Of a stretch of DNA of 64,000 nucleotides, positions 7,928-16,837 are shown piece after piece. Source of the DNA: Streptomyces wedmorensis (GTDB lineage: Bacteria > Actinomycetota > Actinomycetes > Streptomycetales > Streptomycetaceae). A program made the translations under genes and the position numbers. The first letter of the stretch is position 1. Each line of letters opens with the position of its first letter. The stretch is taken from contig NZ_JNWK01000007.1 of assembly GCF_000716445.1 (NCBI RefSeq), positions 1 through 64,000 of the forward strand, in the 5' to 3' direction. The notes under the pieces were generated by a model. It was given only the letters and a program-made list of their open reading frames with translations. It did not search any database and was not told the origin of the DNA.

Positions 7928-9349
7928 ATGAGTTCCGTAGCCCAGGACAGCAGAACGGCCGGCCGGCCACCCGCCTCGTACGACACGGAGCAGTACCGCC
8001 CCGGCAAGCCGATCACCGACTGGGAGCCCGAGAACGAGCTCTTCTGGAAGTCCATCGGCAGGAAGGTCGCCACCCGCAACCTGTGGATCGCGGTGCCGGC
8101 GCTGCTGGTGGCCTTCGTGGTCTGGCAGGTGTGGTCGGTCACCGCGACCAACCTGAAGGACGTCGGCTTCGGCTTCTCCACCTCCCAGCTGTTCTGGCTG
8201 ACGGCCATTCCCGGCCTGACCGGCGGCACGGCCCGGATCCTCTACACGTTCCTCGGCCCGATGGTCGGCCAGCGCCGCTTCACCGCCCTGTCGACCGCGG
8301 TGCTGGTCGTGCCGCTGATCTGGCTCGGCATCGCGATCCAGGACCCGACGACGCCGTACGCGGTGATGGTCGCCATCGCTGCCCTCTGCGGCATCGGCGG
8401 CGCGAACTTCGCGTCCTCCCTCGCCAACATCGGCTTCTTCTTCCCCAAGGCGAAGAAGGGCAGCGCGACCGGCATCAACGGCGGTCTCGGCAACCTGGGC
8501 GTCTCCGTCGTCCAGCTGCTGACCCCGATCGTCATCACCTGGTCGACCATCGCGATCGGCTCGGCCCAGCACAAGGCCGACGGCACCCCCGTCCACCTGC
8601 AGAACGCCGCCTTCCTCTGGGTCCCGGTGCTGCTGGTCCTCGCCGCGGTCGCCTGGTTCGGCCAGAACGACCTGAAGGTCGCCTCCACCCCGTTCAGCCG
8701 GCAGAAGATCATCTTCAAGCGCAAGCACAACTGGCTGATGACCTGGCTGTACGTCGGCACCTTCGGCTCCTTCATCGGCTTCGCGGCCGCCCTGCCGATG
8801 CTGATCAAGACCACGTTCCCGGACTACTCGATCGCCACCTACGCCTGGATGGGCCCCGCCGTGGGCGCCCTGGCACGCTGGGGCGGCGGCTGGATCGCCG
8901 ACAAGTGGGGCGGCGCGCGGGTCACGATCCTGTCCTTCGTGGGCATGGCCGTCGCGATCGTCGGCGTGATCGATTTCCTGCCCTCCGGCGGCGACGGCGG
9001 TTCCTTCCACGGCTTCTTCTTCTGCTTCCTCGCCGCGTTCTTCTTCTCCGGAATCGGCAACGGCTCGACCTTCCGCCAGATCCCCGTCATCTTCCGCGGC
9101 ACCCACCTCAAGGGGCTCCGGGAAGGCACCCCGGAGCACGCGAAGGCGCTGAAGCAGGCGGAGATGGAGTCCGGCGCCGTCACCGGCTTCACCTCGGCCA
9201 TCGCGGCCTACGGCTTCTTCTTCATCCCGGCCCTCTTCGGCTCGGTGGCCGTGACCAGCGCGATGTGGGGATTCGTCGCCTTCTACGTCAGCTGCATGGT
9301 CGTGACCTGGTGGTTCTACGCCCGCAAGAACGCCGAGGCACCCAGCTGA
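7928..9349 (+). CDS. narK: NarK-type nitrate/nitrite MFS transporter
   Basis: The 473-residue polytopic protein is a nitrate/nitrite porter of the MFS. Family landmarks are RNLWIAVPALLVAFVVWQVW in helix 1, LTGGTARILYTFLGP, the nitrate signature region GIGGANFASSLANIGFFFP with GINGGLGNLGVSVVQL, and a second signature in GNGSTFRQIPVIF. It would import nitrate or exchange nitrate and nitrite across the membrane. ATG at 7928 is preferred because AGGGAA lies 7-8 bases upstream; an in-frame start at 7853 would add an unlikely leader. It follows the nirBD remnant and precedes the pfl genes, and ends at a clear terminator. No intact nitrate or nitrite reductase that I can name with certainty remains beside it. 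Confidence 0.92.
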   Translation: MSSVAQDSRTAGRPPASYDTEQYRPGKPITDWEPENELFWKSIGRKVATRNLWIAVPALLVAFVVWQVWSVTATNLKDVGFGFSTSQLFWLTAIPGLTGGTARILYTFLGPMVGQRRFTALSTAVLVVPLIWLGIAIQDPTTPYAVMVAIAALCGIGGANFASSLANIGFFFPKAKKGSATGINGGLGNLGVSVVQLLTPIVITWSTIAIGSAQHKADGTPVHLQNAAFLWVPVLLVLAAVAWFGQNDLKVASTPFSRQKIIFKRKHNWLMTWLYVGTFGSFIGFAAALPMLIKTTFPDYSIATYAWMGPAVGALARWGGGWIADKWGGARVTILSFVGMAVAIVGVIDFLPSGGDGGSFHGFFFCFLAAFFFSGIGNGSTFRQIPVIFRGTHLKGLREGTPEHAKALKQAEMESGAVTGFTSAIAAYGFFFIPALFGSVAVTSAMWGFVAFYVSCMVVTWWFYARKNAEAPS

Positions 9350-9363
9350 ACCGACCCCCGAGC

Positions 9364-9389
9364 AAAGGCCCCGCCACGGCGGGGCCTTT
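9364..9389 (+). terminator. Hairpin terminator after narK
   Basis: AAAGGCCCCGC (9364-9374) pairs perfectly with GCGGGGCCTTT (9379-9389) around a CACG loop, 15 bases after the narK stop. It separates narK from the pfl transcription unit. Confidence 0.85.
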
Positions 9390-9404
9390 CCGCATGCCCG
9401 GAGC

Positions 9405-9417
9405 GGGACCTTGGGCC
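9405..9417 (+). promoter_or_regulatory. DevR/OsdR-like box upstream of pfl (tentative)
   Basis: GGGACCTTGGGCC resembles the GGGAC...GGCCC-type palindrome associated with the dormancy (DevR/OsdR) regulators of actinobacteria, which respond to oxygen limitation. It lies about 110 bases upstream of the pfl start. Only one imperfect site is visible, so the assignment is tentative. Confidence 0.3.
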
Positions 9418-9466
9418 ATCGACCGGTGACCAATGCCGACCGAGACGATCGATCAAAAGGAGTGAG

Positions 9467-9520
9467 ATGGAGGGGCAACGACGCGATCGAATGATTCGAA
9501 GAAGGCGGTGCGGGCAGTGA
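9467..9520 (+). CDS. Putative 17-residue Arg-rich leader peptide of pflB
   Basis: An AAAGGAG ribosome site (9456-9462) precedes an ATG that opens a 17-codon frame, [17 protein letters not shown]. It contains seven arginines, including AGA and AGG, codons that are rare in Streptomyces, next to each other at 9500-9505. Its TGA stop (9518-9520) overlaps the GTG at 9517, the preferred pflB start, in the form GTGA. The arrangement suggests translational coupling or a leader peptide that senses translation. No protein-level evidence is available. Confidence 0.4.
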   Translation: MEGQRRDRMIRRRRCGQ

Positions 9521-11787
9521 CTGCGACCCCTGCTGAAGCAACGGTGAACGGGCGGGCCTGGGAGGGCTTCAAGGGCGGGCTGTGGCGCGACGCCATCGAC
9601 GTCCGCGACTTCATCCAGCAGAACTACACGCCGTACGAGGGCGACGACTCCTTCCTTGCCGGCCCCACCGAGCGGACCACCGCCGTGTGGAAGGCGATCA
9701 CGGACAAGTTCCCCGAGGAGCGCGCCAAGGGCGTCCACGACGTCGCGTACGACGTCCCCTCGACCATCACCGCCCACGCCCCCGGCTACATCGACCGCGA
9801 CAAGGACCTCATCGTCGGCCTGCAGACCGACGCCCCGCTGAAGCGCGCGATCATGCCGTACGGCGGCTGGCGGATGGTCGCCGGCGCCCTGGAGACCTAC
9901 GGCTACCCGGTCTCCTCGGACCTCGAGAAGGTCTTCACCGAGTACCGCAAGACCCACAACGCCGGCGTCTTCGACGCGTACACCCCCGAGATCCGCGCCG
10001 CCCGCAAGGCCGGCGTCGTCACCGGCCTCCCCGACGCCTACGGCCGCGGCCGCATCATCGGCGACTACCGCCGCGTCGCCCTCTACGGCGTCGACCGGCT
10101 CGTCGAGGTGAAGAAGGAGGAGAAGGCGGAGCTGGACGCCCTCCCCGCCGGGAACCGCTCCCTGGAGGAGACCATCCGCCTGCGCGAGGAGCTCTCCGAG
10201 CAGATCCGCGCCCTAGGCGAACTCAAGGCGATGGCCGCCTCCTACGGCCACGACGTCTCCGGCCCCGCCGCCACCGGCCGCGAGGCGATCCAGTGGCTGT
10301 ACTTCGCCTACCTCGCCGCCGTGAAGGAGCAGAACGGCGCCGCGATGTCCCTCGGCCGCACCTCCACCTTCCTCGACGTCTACCTCCAGCGCGACATCGA
10401 GGCCGGACTCCTCACCGAGGAGCAGGCCCAGGAGCTCGTCGACGACTTCATCATCAAGCTCCGCATCGTCCGCTTCCTGCGCACCCCCGAGTACGACGAG
10501 CTGTTCTCCGGGGACCCCACCTGGGTCACCGAGTCCATCGCCGGCATGGGCGAGGACGGCCGCCCGCTCGTCACGAAGACCTCCTTCCGCTACCTCCAGA
10601 CCCTCTACGACCTCGGCCCGGCCCCCGAGCCGAACATGACGGTCTTCTGGTCGCCGCGGCTGCCCCAGGGCTTCAAGGAGTTCTGCGCCCGGGTCTCCAT
10701 CGACACCTCCTCCGTGCAGTACGAGTCGGACGAGCTGATGCGCCCCCGCTTCGGCGACGACACCGCCATCGCCTGCTGCGTCTCCGCGATGCCCGTCGGC
10801 AAGCAGATGCAGTTCTTCGGCGCCCGCGTGAACCTCGCCAAGACCCTCCTCTACGCGATCAACGGCGGCCGCGACGAGAAGTCCGGCGCCCAGGTCGGCC
10901 CGGCCACCGGAGCCCTGACCTCCGAGGTCCTCGACTACGACGAGGTCATGGCCCGGTTCGACGAGCAGATGGAATGGCTCGCGAGCGTCTACGTCCACGC
11001 CCTGAACGTCATCCACTACATGCACGACCGGTACGCCTACGAGCGCGTCGAGATGGCGCTCCACGACCGCGACGTGCGCCGCACCATGGCCTGCGGCATC
11101 GCCGGCCTCTCCGTCGCCGCCGACTCCCTCTCCGCCGTCAAGTACGCCAAGGTCACCCCGGTCCGGGACGAGACCGGCCTCGCCACCGACTACGTCGTCG
11201 AGGGCGACTACCCGGCGTACGGCAACAACGACGAGCGGGTCGACGAGATCGCCGTCCGGCTGGTCGAGGAGTTCATGCGCAAGGTCCGCAGGCACCCCAC
11301 CTACCGGAACGCCGAGCACACCCAGTCCGTCCTGACCATCACCTCCAACGTCGTCTACGGCAAGAAGACCGGCAACACCCCCGACGGGCGCCGCGCCGGC
11401 GAGCCCTTCTCGCCGGGCGCCAACCCGATGAACGGACGCGACACCCACGGCTACGTCGCCTCGGCGCTCTCGGTCGCCAAGCTCCCGTACGAGGACGCCG
11501 AGGACGGCATCTCGCTGACCAACACCGTCACCCCCGACGGCCTGGGCCGCACCCCCGAGGAGCGGATCAGGAACCTCGCGGGCGTCCTCGACGGCTACAT
11601 GGCGAGCGACGGCTTCCACATGAACGTCAACGTCCTCAACCGCGACGTCCTCATGGACGCCATGGAGCACCCGGAGAACCACCCGCAGCTGACCATCCGG
11701 GTCTCCGGATACGCGGTCAACTTCGTCCGGCTCACCCGCGAACAGCAGCTCGACGTCCTCAACCGGACGTTCCACGGCTCCCTCTGA
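9517..11787 (+). CDS. pflB: Pyruvate formate-lyase (formate C-acetyltransferase)
   Basis: The 756-residue enzyme converts pyruvate and CoA to acetyl-CoA and formate by a glycyl-radical mechanism. Key residues are visible: the Cys-Cys pair in [19 protein letters not shown] (about residues 420-421) and the radical glycine in RVSGYAVNF about 25 residues from the C-terminus (about G731). Length and spacing match the E. coli enzyme (760). GTG 9517 is favoured because it overlaps the leader ORF stop; GTG 9508 is in frame and adds three residues. The dedicated activase follows at 11891. The glycyl radical is destroyed by oxygen, so presence in a mostly aerobic genus implies an anoxic or microaerobic role. 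Confidence 0.95.
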   Translation: MTATPAEATVNGRAWEGFKGGLWRDAIDVRDFIQQNYTPYEGDDSFLAGPTERTTAVWKAITDKFPEERAKGVHDVAYDVPSTITAHAPGYIDRDKDLIVGLQTDAPLKRAIMPYGGWRMVAGALETYGYPVSSDLEKVFTEYRKTHNAGVFDAYTPEIRAARKAGVVTGLPDAYGRGRIIGDYRRVALYGVDRLVEVKKEEKAELDALPAGNRSLEETIRLREELSEQIRALGELKAMAASYGHDVSGPAATGREAIQWLYFAYLAAVKEQNGAAMSLGRTSTFLDVYLQRDIEAGLLTEEQAQELVDDFIIKLRIVRFLRTPEYDELFSGDPTWVTESIAGMGEDGRPLVTKTSFRYLQTLYDLGPAPEPNMTVFWSPRLPQGFKEFCARVSIDTSSVQYESDELMRPRFGDDTAIACCVSAMPVGKQMQFFGARVNLAKTLLYAINGGRDEKSGAQVGPATGALTSEVLDYDEVMARFDEQMEWLASVYVHALNVIHYMHDRYAYERVEMALHDRDVRRTMACGIAGLSVAADSLSAVKYAKVTPVRDETGLATDYVVEGDYPAYGNNDERVDEIAVRLVEEFMRKVRRHPTYRNAEHTQSVLTITSNVVYGKKTGNTPDGRRAGEPFSPGANPMNGRDTHGYVASALSVAKLPYEDAEDGISLTNTVTPDGLGRTPEERIRNLAGVLDGYMASDGFHMNVNVLNRDVLMDAMEHPENHPQLTIRVSGYAVNFVRLTREQQLDVLNRTFHGSL

Positions 11788-11890
11788 GCCCCTGACCCGC
11801 GCGGCCCCGGGCCCTTGCCTCTTCCACCCTCACCGGGGCACCGGGGCCGCGCGCCCCCTCTCTCCCCACTCCTTGCCGGGAGGCGCTGAC

Positions 11891-12691
11891 ATGACCACAC
11901 TCCTCGGACCCGACGTCCCGGTCCGGCCCGCCACCCCGGCCGCGGCGGCGACCCGGCGGCCCTCCGAGGGCTCGGTCCACTCCTGGGACCTGTCCACCGG
12001 CGTCGACGGCCCCGGCACCCGCTTCGTCACCTTCCTCTCCGGCTGCCCCCTCACCTGTCTCTACTGCCACAACCCCGACACCTGGAAGATGCGCAACGGC
12101 AAGCGGACCTCCGCAGACGACGTGATCGCCGAAGCGGCCAAGTACGTGCGCTTCATCTCCGCCTCCGGCGGCGGCGCCACGATCTCCGGCGGCGAACCGC
12201 TCCTCCAGCCCGTCTTCACCGGCGAGCTCCTGCACCGGATGAAGCACGAACTCGGCCTCCACACGGCCCTCGACACCTCGGGCTTCCTGGGCGTCCGCGC
12301 CACCGACGCCCTGCTGCGCGACACCGACCTGGTCCTTCTCGACATCAAGTCCTGGGACCCGGACACGTACAAGAAGGTCACCGGCCGGCCACTGCCGCCG
12401 ACCCTGGACTTCGCCCGCCGCCTCGCCGGCCTCGGCCAGGAGGTCCACGTCCGCTTCGTGCTCGTCCCGGGCCTCACCGACGACCCCGCCGACGTCGAGG
12501 GAGTCGCCGCCTTCGCCGCCGGTCTCGGCAACGTCTCCCGCGTGGACATCCTCCCCTTCCACAAGCTCGGCGAAGCGAAGTGGCAGGCACTCGCCATGCC
12601 GTTCACCCTGCACGACACCCCGTCCCCCACCCCCGAGCAGGTCGCCGCGGCCCGCGAGGTCTTCCAGGCCCACGGCCTGCACGCCGTCTGA
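11891..12691 (+). CDS. pflA: Pyruvate formate-lyase activating enzyme (radical SAM)
   Basis: The 266-residue protein is a radical-SAM activase. It carries the CxxxCxxC cluster motif GCPLTCLYCHNPDTW, the SAM-binding ISGGEPLLQ loop, and LDTSGF, LLDIKSWD and LPFHKLG elements typical of PflA. It would install the glycyl radical on PflB using a [4Fe-4S] cluster and S-adenosylmethionine. ATG at 11891 has GGGAGG about 8 bases upstream (11878-11884); the in-frame ATG at 11873 adds only six residues and lacks a site. It lies 103 bases downstream of pflB, with GC-rich DNA but no clear terminator between, so co-transcription is likely. Confidence 0.95.
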   Translation: MTTLLGPDVPVRPATPAAAATRRPSEGSVHSWDLSTGVDGPGTRFVTFLSGCPLTCLYCHNPDTWKMRNGKRTSADDVIAEAAKYVRFISASGGGATISGGEPLLQPVFTGELLHRMKHELGLHTALDTSGFLGVRATDALLRDTDLVLLDIKSWDPDTYKKVTGRPLPPTLDFARRLAGLGQEVHVRFVLVPGLTDDPADVEGVAAFAAGLGNVSRVDILPFHKLGEAKWQALAMPFTLHDTPSPTPEQVAAAREVFQAHGLHAV

Positions 12692-12738
12692 ACGACGCCC
12701 TCACCCGGTAACCACCCAAAACAGGAAAAAGGGTCCGT

Positions 12739-12751
12739 ACGGTCTTACCGT
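12739..12751. promoter_or_regulatory. Short inverted repeat before the Mo-oxidoreductase operon
   Basis: ACGGT and ACCGT arms flank a CTT spacer only 6 bases before the GTG start at 12758. No Shine-Dalgarno sequence precedes that start, so a promoter with a leaderless or near-leaderless message in this 66-base gap is plausible. The role of the repeat is inferred from position. Confidence 0.25.
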
Positions 12752-12757
12752 GGCCGC

Positions 12758-13909
12758 GTGACCGAGCCACCGCAGACAGTCGAGCCGACACCCGGACCGG
12801 GCGATCCGGCCGCCGGCGCCCTCGCCACGGACGGCCCCGCCCCCGGGGAACCACCGGCCGCCGGCCCAACGCCGCAGACCCCCGCCGCCGTGCGCCGCCG
12901 CGCGAGCCTCGCGGGGGCCGTCGTCTCCGCGCTCCTCGTCATCGCGATCGTCTTCGGCAGCCGGCTGCTCCGCGACTTCGACTCGGCCCTCCTGCCCTAC
13001 GCCGTCGCGACCGTCTTCCTCGCCTTCGGCGTCGCCTACCGCTACACCGTGTGGGTCTCCGCCCCCGGCGCCCGCCGCCTGTTCAAGCAGGGCCGGCGGT
13101 CCTTCTTCTCCGCCGCGAACTTCCGCAAGGCGCCCACCGCCCTGCCGAAGATGATCGCCACCTATCTCGGCTTCCAGAAGTTCCTCGGCGCCCGCTCACA
13201 CGCCCGCTGGGCGGCCCACCAGCTCGTCTTCTGGGGCTGTCTGCTCGCCGCCGCGATCACCTTCCCCCTCACCTGGGGCTGGTTCACCTTCACCTCGTCG
13301 ACCGGCTCGGGGCCCGGCTACGAGATGCGGATCTGGGGCTTCAAGGTCCTCGGCTTCGACTCGCTGAGCTTCTTCGGCTGGATCATGTTCCACGGCCTGG
13401 ACATCGCCGCCGTCCTCGTCATCGCGGGCGCCTCCTACTTCCTCTGGCGCCGCATGAAGGACCGCGGAGCCATCACGGGCCAGCGCTTCGCCTACGACCT
13501 GGTGCCCCTCATCTGCCTCGTCGTCATCTCGGTGACCGGGCTCCTGCTGACCTTCTCGTCGATCTTCCTGCACGGCGGCGGCTACGAGTTCCTCGCCGTC
13601 CTGCACATGGTCTCCGTCGTCTTCACCCTCATCTACATCCCGTTCGGGAAGTTCTTCCACATCGTGCAGCGGCCCGCCGCCGTCGGCATGCAGCTCTTCA
13701 AGTACACCTCCCGCCGCAAGGACGAGGCGGTGCTCGCCTGCCGCCGCTGCCACGAGCCCATCGACACCGCCCCCTACGTCGAGAACCTCCAGGGCACCAT
13801 GCGCGACCTCGACCTCCGCTTCGACACCTGGGCCGAGTACTGCCCCCGCTGCAAGCGCGTCCTCCGCGGCACCGCCTACCTCGACCACGTGAAGAAAGGC
13901 TTCAAGTGA
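12758..13909 (+). CDS. b-type cytochrome-like membrane subunit with C-terminal zinc ribbon
   Basis: After a Pro/Ala-rich N-terminus (to about residue 45) the 383-residue protein has five to six membrane segments with several conserved-looking histidines (HQLVFWG, FHGLDIAAV, LHMVSVV, GKFFHIVQRP) in the style of NarI/DsrM-type cytochrome b subunits. The cytoplasmic tail has CRRCHEP and CPRCKR, a four-Cys pattern fit for zinc or an Fe-S cluster. It likely anchors the molybdoenzyme encoded next and passes electrons to or from quinone. Start GTG 12758 has no ribosome site. Its TGA overlaps the next start (GTGA), so the two are translationally coupled. Such genes are sometimes mislabelled as MFS transporters. 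Confidence 0.75.
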   Translation: MTEPPQTVEPTPGPGDPAAGALATDGPAPGEPPAAGPTPQTPAAVRRRASLAGAVVSALLVIAIVFGSRLLRDFDSALLPYAVATVFLAFGVAYRYTVWVSAPGARRLFKQGRRSFFSAANFRKAPTALPKMIATYLGFQKFLGARSHARWAAHQLVFWGCLLAAAITFPLTWGWFTFTSSTGSGPGYEMRIWGFKVLGFDSLSFFGWIMFHGLDIAAVLVIAGASYFLWRRMKDRGAITGQRFAYDLVPLICLVVISVTGLLLTFSSIFLHGGGYEFLAVLHMVSVVFTLIYIPFGKFFHIVQRPAAVGMQLFKYTSRRKDEAVLACRRCHEPIDTAPYVENLQGTMRDLDLRFDTWAEYCPRCKRVLRGTAYLDHVKKGFK

Positions 13910-16230
13910 CCGCGACCGACCCCGCGAGCACCCCCGGCCGGCCGCTGCCTCTCGACCCCTCACTGGCCCCGCCCGGCACCCGCCAGTTCCGGGACGCCGG
14001 CGGAATCCCCGCCGACCGCTGGCACGCGGACCAGAACGGGGAGACCCTCGTCCCGACCCACTGCTGCTTCTGCGGCGTCCAGTGCGGCATGTACCTCCGC
14101 GTCGACCGCGGCGGCAAGGTCTTCGGCGTCGAACCCCGCAACCACGACATCAACCGCATGCGGCTCTGCCCCAAGGGCATCAACGCCTATCAGCAGGTCA
14201 ACCACCCCGACCGGCTCACCGCGCCCCTCATGCGCGGCAACCGCGACGAGGAGTTCCGGGAGGTCAGCTGGGACGAGGCGCTCGACCACACCGTCGCCGA
14301 GATCCGCCGCATCCAGGGCGAGTACGGCAACGACGCCTTCGGGCTGCTCGGCGGCGCCAGCCTCTTCTCCGAGAAGACCTACCTCGTCGGCAAGTTCGCC
14401 CGCATCGCCCTCAAGTCCCGGCACGTCGACTACAACGGCCGCCTCTGCATGGTCTCCGCCGCCGGAGCCAACAAGCTCGCCTTCGGAATCGACCGCGCCG
14501 GCAACCCCTTCTCCGACATCCTCCTCACCGACTGCCTGCTCATCGCGGGCTCCAACGTCGGCGAGTGCTTCCCCGTCATGACCCAGTACCTGTGGGGGGC
14601 CCGCGACCGGGGCGCCACCCTCATCGTCGTCGACCCGCGCGAGACCGCCGTCGCCCGCACCGCCGACGTCCACGTCGCCCTCAAGCCCGGCACCGACTCC
14701 GCCTTCTTCAACGCCGTCCTGAACGTCGTCATCGCCGAAGGCCTCACCGACGAGGCCTACCTCGCCGCCCACACCACCGGCTGGGACGAGGTGAAGAAGA
14801 CCGTCGCCGACTACCCGCCCTCCCGCTCGGCCGAGATCTGCGGCGTCCCCGAGGAACAGATCGTCCAGGTCGCCCGCATGTTCGCCGGCGCCGGCAAGGC
14901 CATGGCCTGGCACGCCCGCGGCGTCGAACACCACTCCCAGGGCGTCGAGAACTGCCTCACCATCATCAACCTGTGCGTCGCCACCGGGAACATCGGCAAG
15001 CCCGGCGCCGGCTACGGCACCATCACCGGCCAGGGCAACGGCCAGGGCGGCCGCGAACACGGCCAGAAGTCCGACCTGCTGCCCGGCGGCCGCTCCATCA
15101 CGAACCCCGAGCACCGCCGCCAGATCTGCGAGATCTGGGGCATCGACGAAGCGGAACTCCCGCTCGCCGGCACCTCCATGATGGAGATGGTCTGGCAGAT
15201 GCAGCGCAAGGAGATCCGCGGCCTCGTCGGCATCTGCAACAACCCCTTCGTGTCCCTGCCGAACTACGCCACCGTCAAGGACGGCTACGACACCCTCGAG
15301 TTCCACGCCCAGTTCGACTTCTTCCTCTCCGAGACCGCCGCCAACGCGCACGTGGTCTTCCCCGTCACCGTCTGGGCCGAGGACGAGGGGGTCATGGCCA
15401 ACGCCGAGGCCCGGGTCGTCAAGCACAACAAGGCCCAGGAACCCCCCGCCGGCGTCCGCACCGACACCTGGGTCATGTGCGAACTCGCCCGGCGCCTCGG
15501 CGCCGGCGACAAGTTCGACTTCCCCGACTCGCGCGCCGTCTTCGAGGAACTCCGGATCGCCTCCGCCGGAACCGTCAACGACTACTACGGCATCACCTAC
15601 GAACGCCTGGAGGAGACCGGCGGCATCGCCTGGCCCTGCCCGACCACCGAGCACCCCGGCACCCCCCGCCTCTTCGAGGACGGCCGCACCTACCACCCCG
15701 ACGGCAAGATCCACATGCAGGTCGTCGAATGGCACCCGCCGATGGACCCGTACAGCGAGGAGTACCCCCTCTCGCTCACCACCGGCCGCACCGTCGCCCA
15801 CTTCCTCTCCGGCAACCAGACCCGCCGGCTCGGCGCCCTCGTCGAACAGACCCCGCGCCCCTGGGTCGAGGTCCACCCCTCCCATGGCTTCCGCAACGGC
15901 GACCCCGTCCGCGTCGTCACCCGCCGCGGCAGCGAGGTCTTCCCCGCCCTCGTCACCGAGGCCATCCGCCCCGACACCGTCTTCGTCCCCTACCACTGGC
16001 CCGTCCCCACCGCGGCGAACGCCCTCACCATCGACGCCCTCGACCCCCGCTCCAAGATCCCGGAGTACAAGGTCTGCGCCGCCCGCATCGAGCCCGCCGA
16101 ACGCGTCGACGAGGTCCCCGCGCCGCCCACCGCCCCCGGACACCAGGCCTACCCGGAGACCCAGGTCTCCCGCCTCGACCCGCTGCCCCCCACCTCACCC
16201 CAGGGCCGCGGCACCGCGGAGAGGAGCTGA
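13906..16230 (+). CDS. Molybdopterin oxidoreductase (formate dehydrogenase/NasA-like)
   Basis: The 774-residue catalytic subunit belongs to the DMSO reductase superfamily. CCFCGVQC with a later LCPKG gives the N-terminal [4Fe-4S] site; DYNGRLCMVSAAGANKL supplies a cysteine as probable molybdenum ligand (codon TGC, not selenocysteine). ITGQGNGQGGREHGQ resembles the bis-MGD binding segment of assimilatory nitrate reductases and related formate dehydrogenases. The C-terminal molybdopterin-binding domain follows LTTGRTVAHFLSGNQTRR. Linkage to pflBA argues for formate as substrate, but nitrate reductase-like activity cannot be excluded from sequence. No Tat signal is seen, so it probably faces the cytoplasm. 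GTG 13906 has AAAGG upstream and overlaps the previous stop. Confidence 0.85.
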   Translation: MTATDPASTPGRPLPLDPSLAPPGTRQFRDAGGIPADRWHADQNGETLVPTHCCFCGVQCGMYLRVDRGGKVFGVEPRNHDINRMRLCPKGINAYQQVNHPDRLTAPLMRGNRDEEFREVSWDEALDHTVAEIRRIQGEYGNDAFGLLGGASLFSEKTYLVGKFARIALKSRHVDYNGRLCMVSAAGANKLAFGIDRAGNPFSDILLTDCLLIAGSNVGECFPVMTQYLWGARDRGATLIVVDPRETAVARTADVHVALKPGTDSAFFNAVLNVVIAEGLTDEAYLAAHTTGWDEVKKTVADYPPSRSAEICGVPEEQIVQVARMFAGAGKAMAWHARGVEHHSQGVENCLTIINLCVATGNIGKPGAGYGTITGQGNGQGGREHGQKSDLLPGGRSITNPEHRRQICEIWGIDEAELPLAGTSMMEMVWQMQRKEIRGLVGICNNPFVSLPNYATVKDGYDTLEFHAQFDFFLSETAANAHVVFPVTVWAEDEGVMANAEARVVKHNKAQEPPAGVRTDTWVMCELARRLGAGDKFDFPDSRAVFEELRIASAGTVNDYYGITYERLEETGGIAWPCPTTEHPGTPRLFEDGRTYHPDGKIHMQVVEWHPPMDPYSEEYPLSLTTGRTVAHFLSGNQTRRLGALVEQTPRPWVEVHPSHGFRNGDPVRVVTRRGSEVFPALVTEAIRPDTVFVPYHWPVPTAANALTIDALDPRSKIPEYKVCAARIEPAERVDEVPAPPTAPGHQAYPETQVSRLDPLPPTSPQGRGTAERS

Positions 16231-16237
16231 CCCGCAC

Positions 16238-16837
16238 ATGATGGGCCGCACGATCTTCATCGACCCGGGCCGCTGCATCGGCTGCCAGGCCTGCGTCTCG
16301 GCCTGCCGCGAATGCGACTCCCACCGCGGCAAGTCGATGATCCACCTCGACTACCCCGACGAGGGCCACTCCGTCGCCTCCCTCCCCACCGTCTGCATGC
16401 ACTGCGAGGACCCCGTCGCCCCCTGCGCCGAGGTCTGCCCCGCCGACGCGATCCTCGTGACCGCCGACGGCGTCGTGCAGCAGGCCGACACCACCCGCTG
16501 CATCGGCTGCGCCAACTGCGTCAACGCCTGCCCCTTCGGCGTACCCAAGATCGACCTCCAGGCGAAGCTCCAGATGAAGTGCAACCTCTGCTACGACCGC
16601 ACCGCCTACGGCCTCGCCCCGATGTGCGCCACCGTCTGCCCCACCGGCGCCCTCTTCTACGGGACCCTCGACGAGCTCCGGGCGGAACGCCCCGGCGTCC
16701 AGGTCGCCGACTCCTTCACCTTCGGCAGCACCACCGTCGCCACCGGCGTGGCGATGGTCGTCCCCGCCGACAAGGTCCAGTGGCCGGTACCCGGCGGGCT
16801 CCCCGTCGTCGAGATCAATGGAAGGGATGTCCGTTGA
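16238..16837 (+). CDS. Four-[4Fe-4S] ferredoxin-like electron transfer subunit
   Basis: The 199-residue protein has four cysteine groups: CIGCQACVSACREC, CMHCEDPVAPCAEVCP, CIGCANCVNACP and CNLCYDRTAYGLAPMCATVCP. This is the pattern of NrfC/FdhB/DmsB-type subunits that wire a molybdopterin enzyme to a membrane partner. ATG 16238 is preferred, with GAGGAG at 16221-16226; ATG 16241 is an alternative. It overlaps the next gene (TTGA at 16834-16837). The absence of a Tat signal agrees with a cytoplasmic catalytic module. Confidence 0.92.
   Translation: MMGRTIFIDPGRCIGCQACVSACRECDSHRGKSMIHLDYPDEGHSVASLPTVCMHCEDPVAPCAEVCPADAILVTADGVVQQADTTRCIGCANCVNACPFGVPKIDLQAKLQMKCNLCYDRTAYGLAPMCATVCPTGALFYGTLDELRAERPGVQVADSFTFGSTTVATGVAMVVPADKVQWPVPGGLPVVEINGRDVR

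Noticed and set aside
12758..13909. MFS transporter annotation for the first gene of the molybdoenzyme operon
   Set aside because: Only five to six helices with several His and a Cys-ribbon tail; it fits a b-type cytochrome subunit instead.
14440..14460. Selenocysteine at the molybdenum ligand of the oxidoreductase
   Set aside because: The codon in RLCMVS is TGC, a plain Cys.
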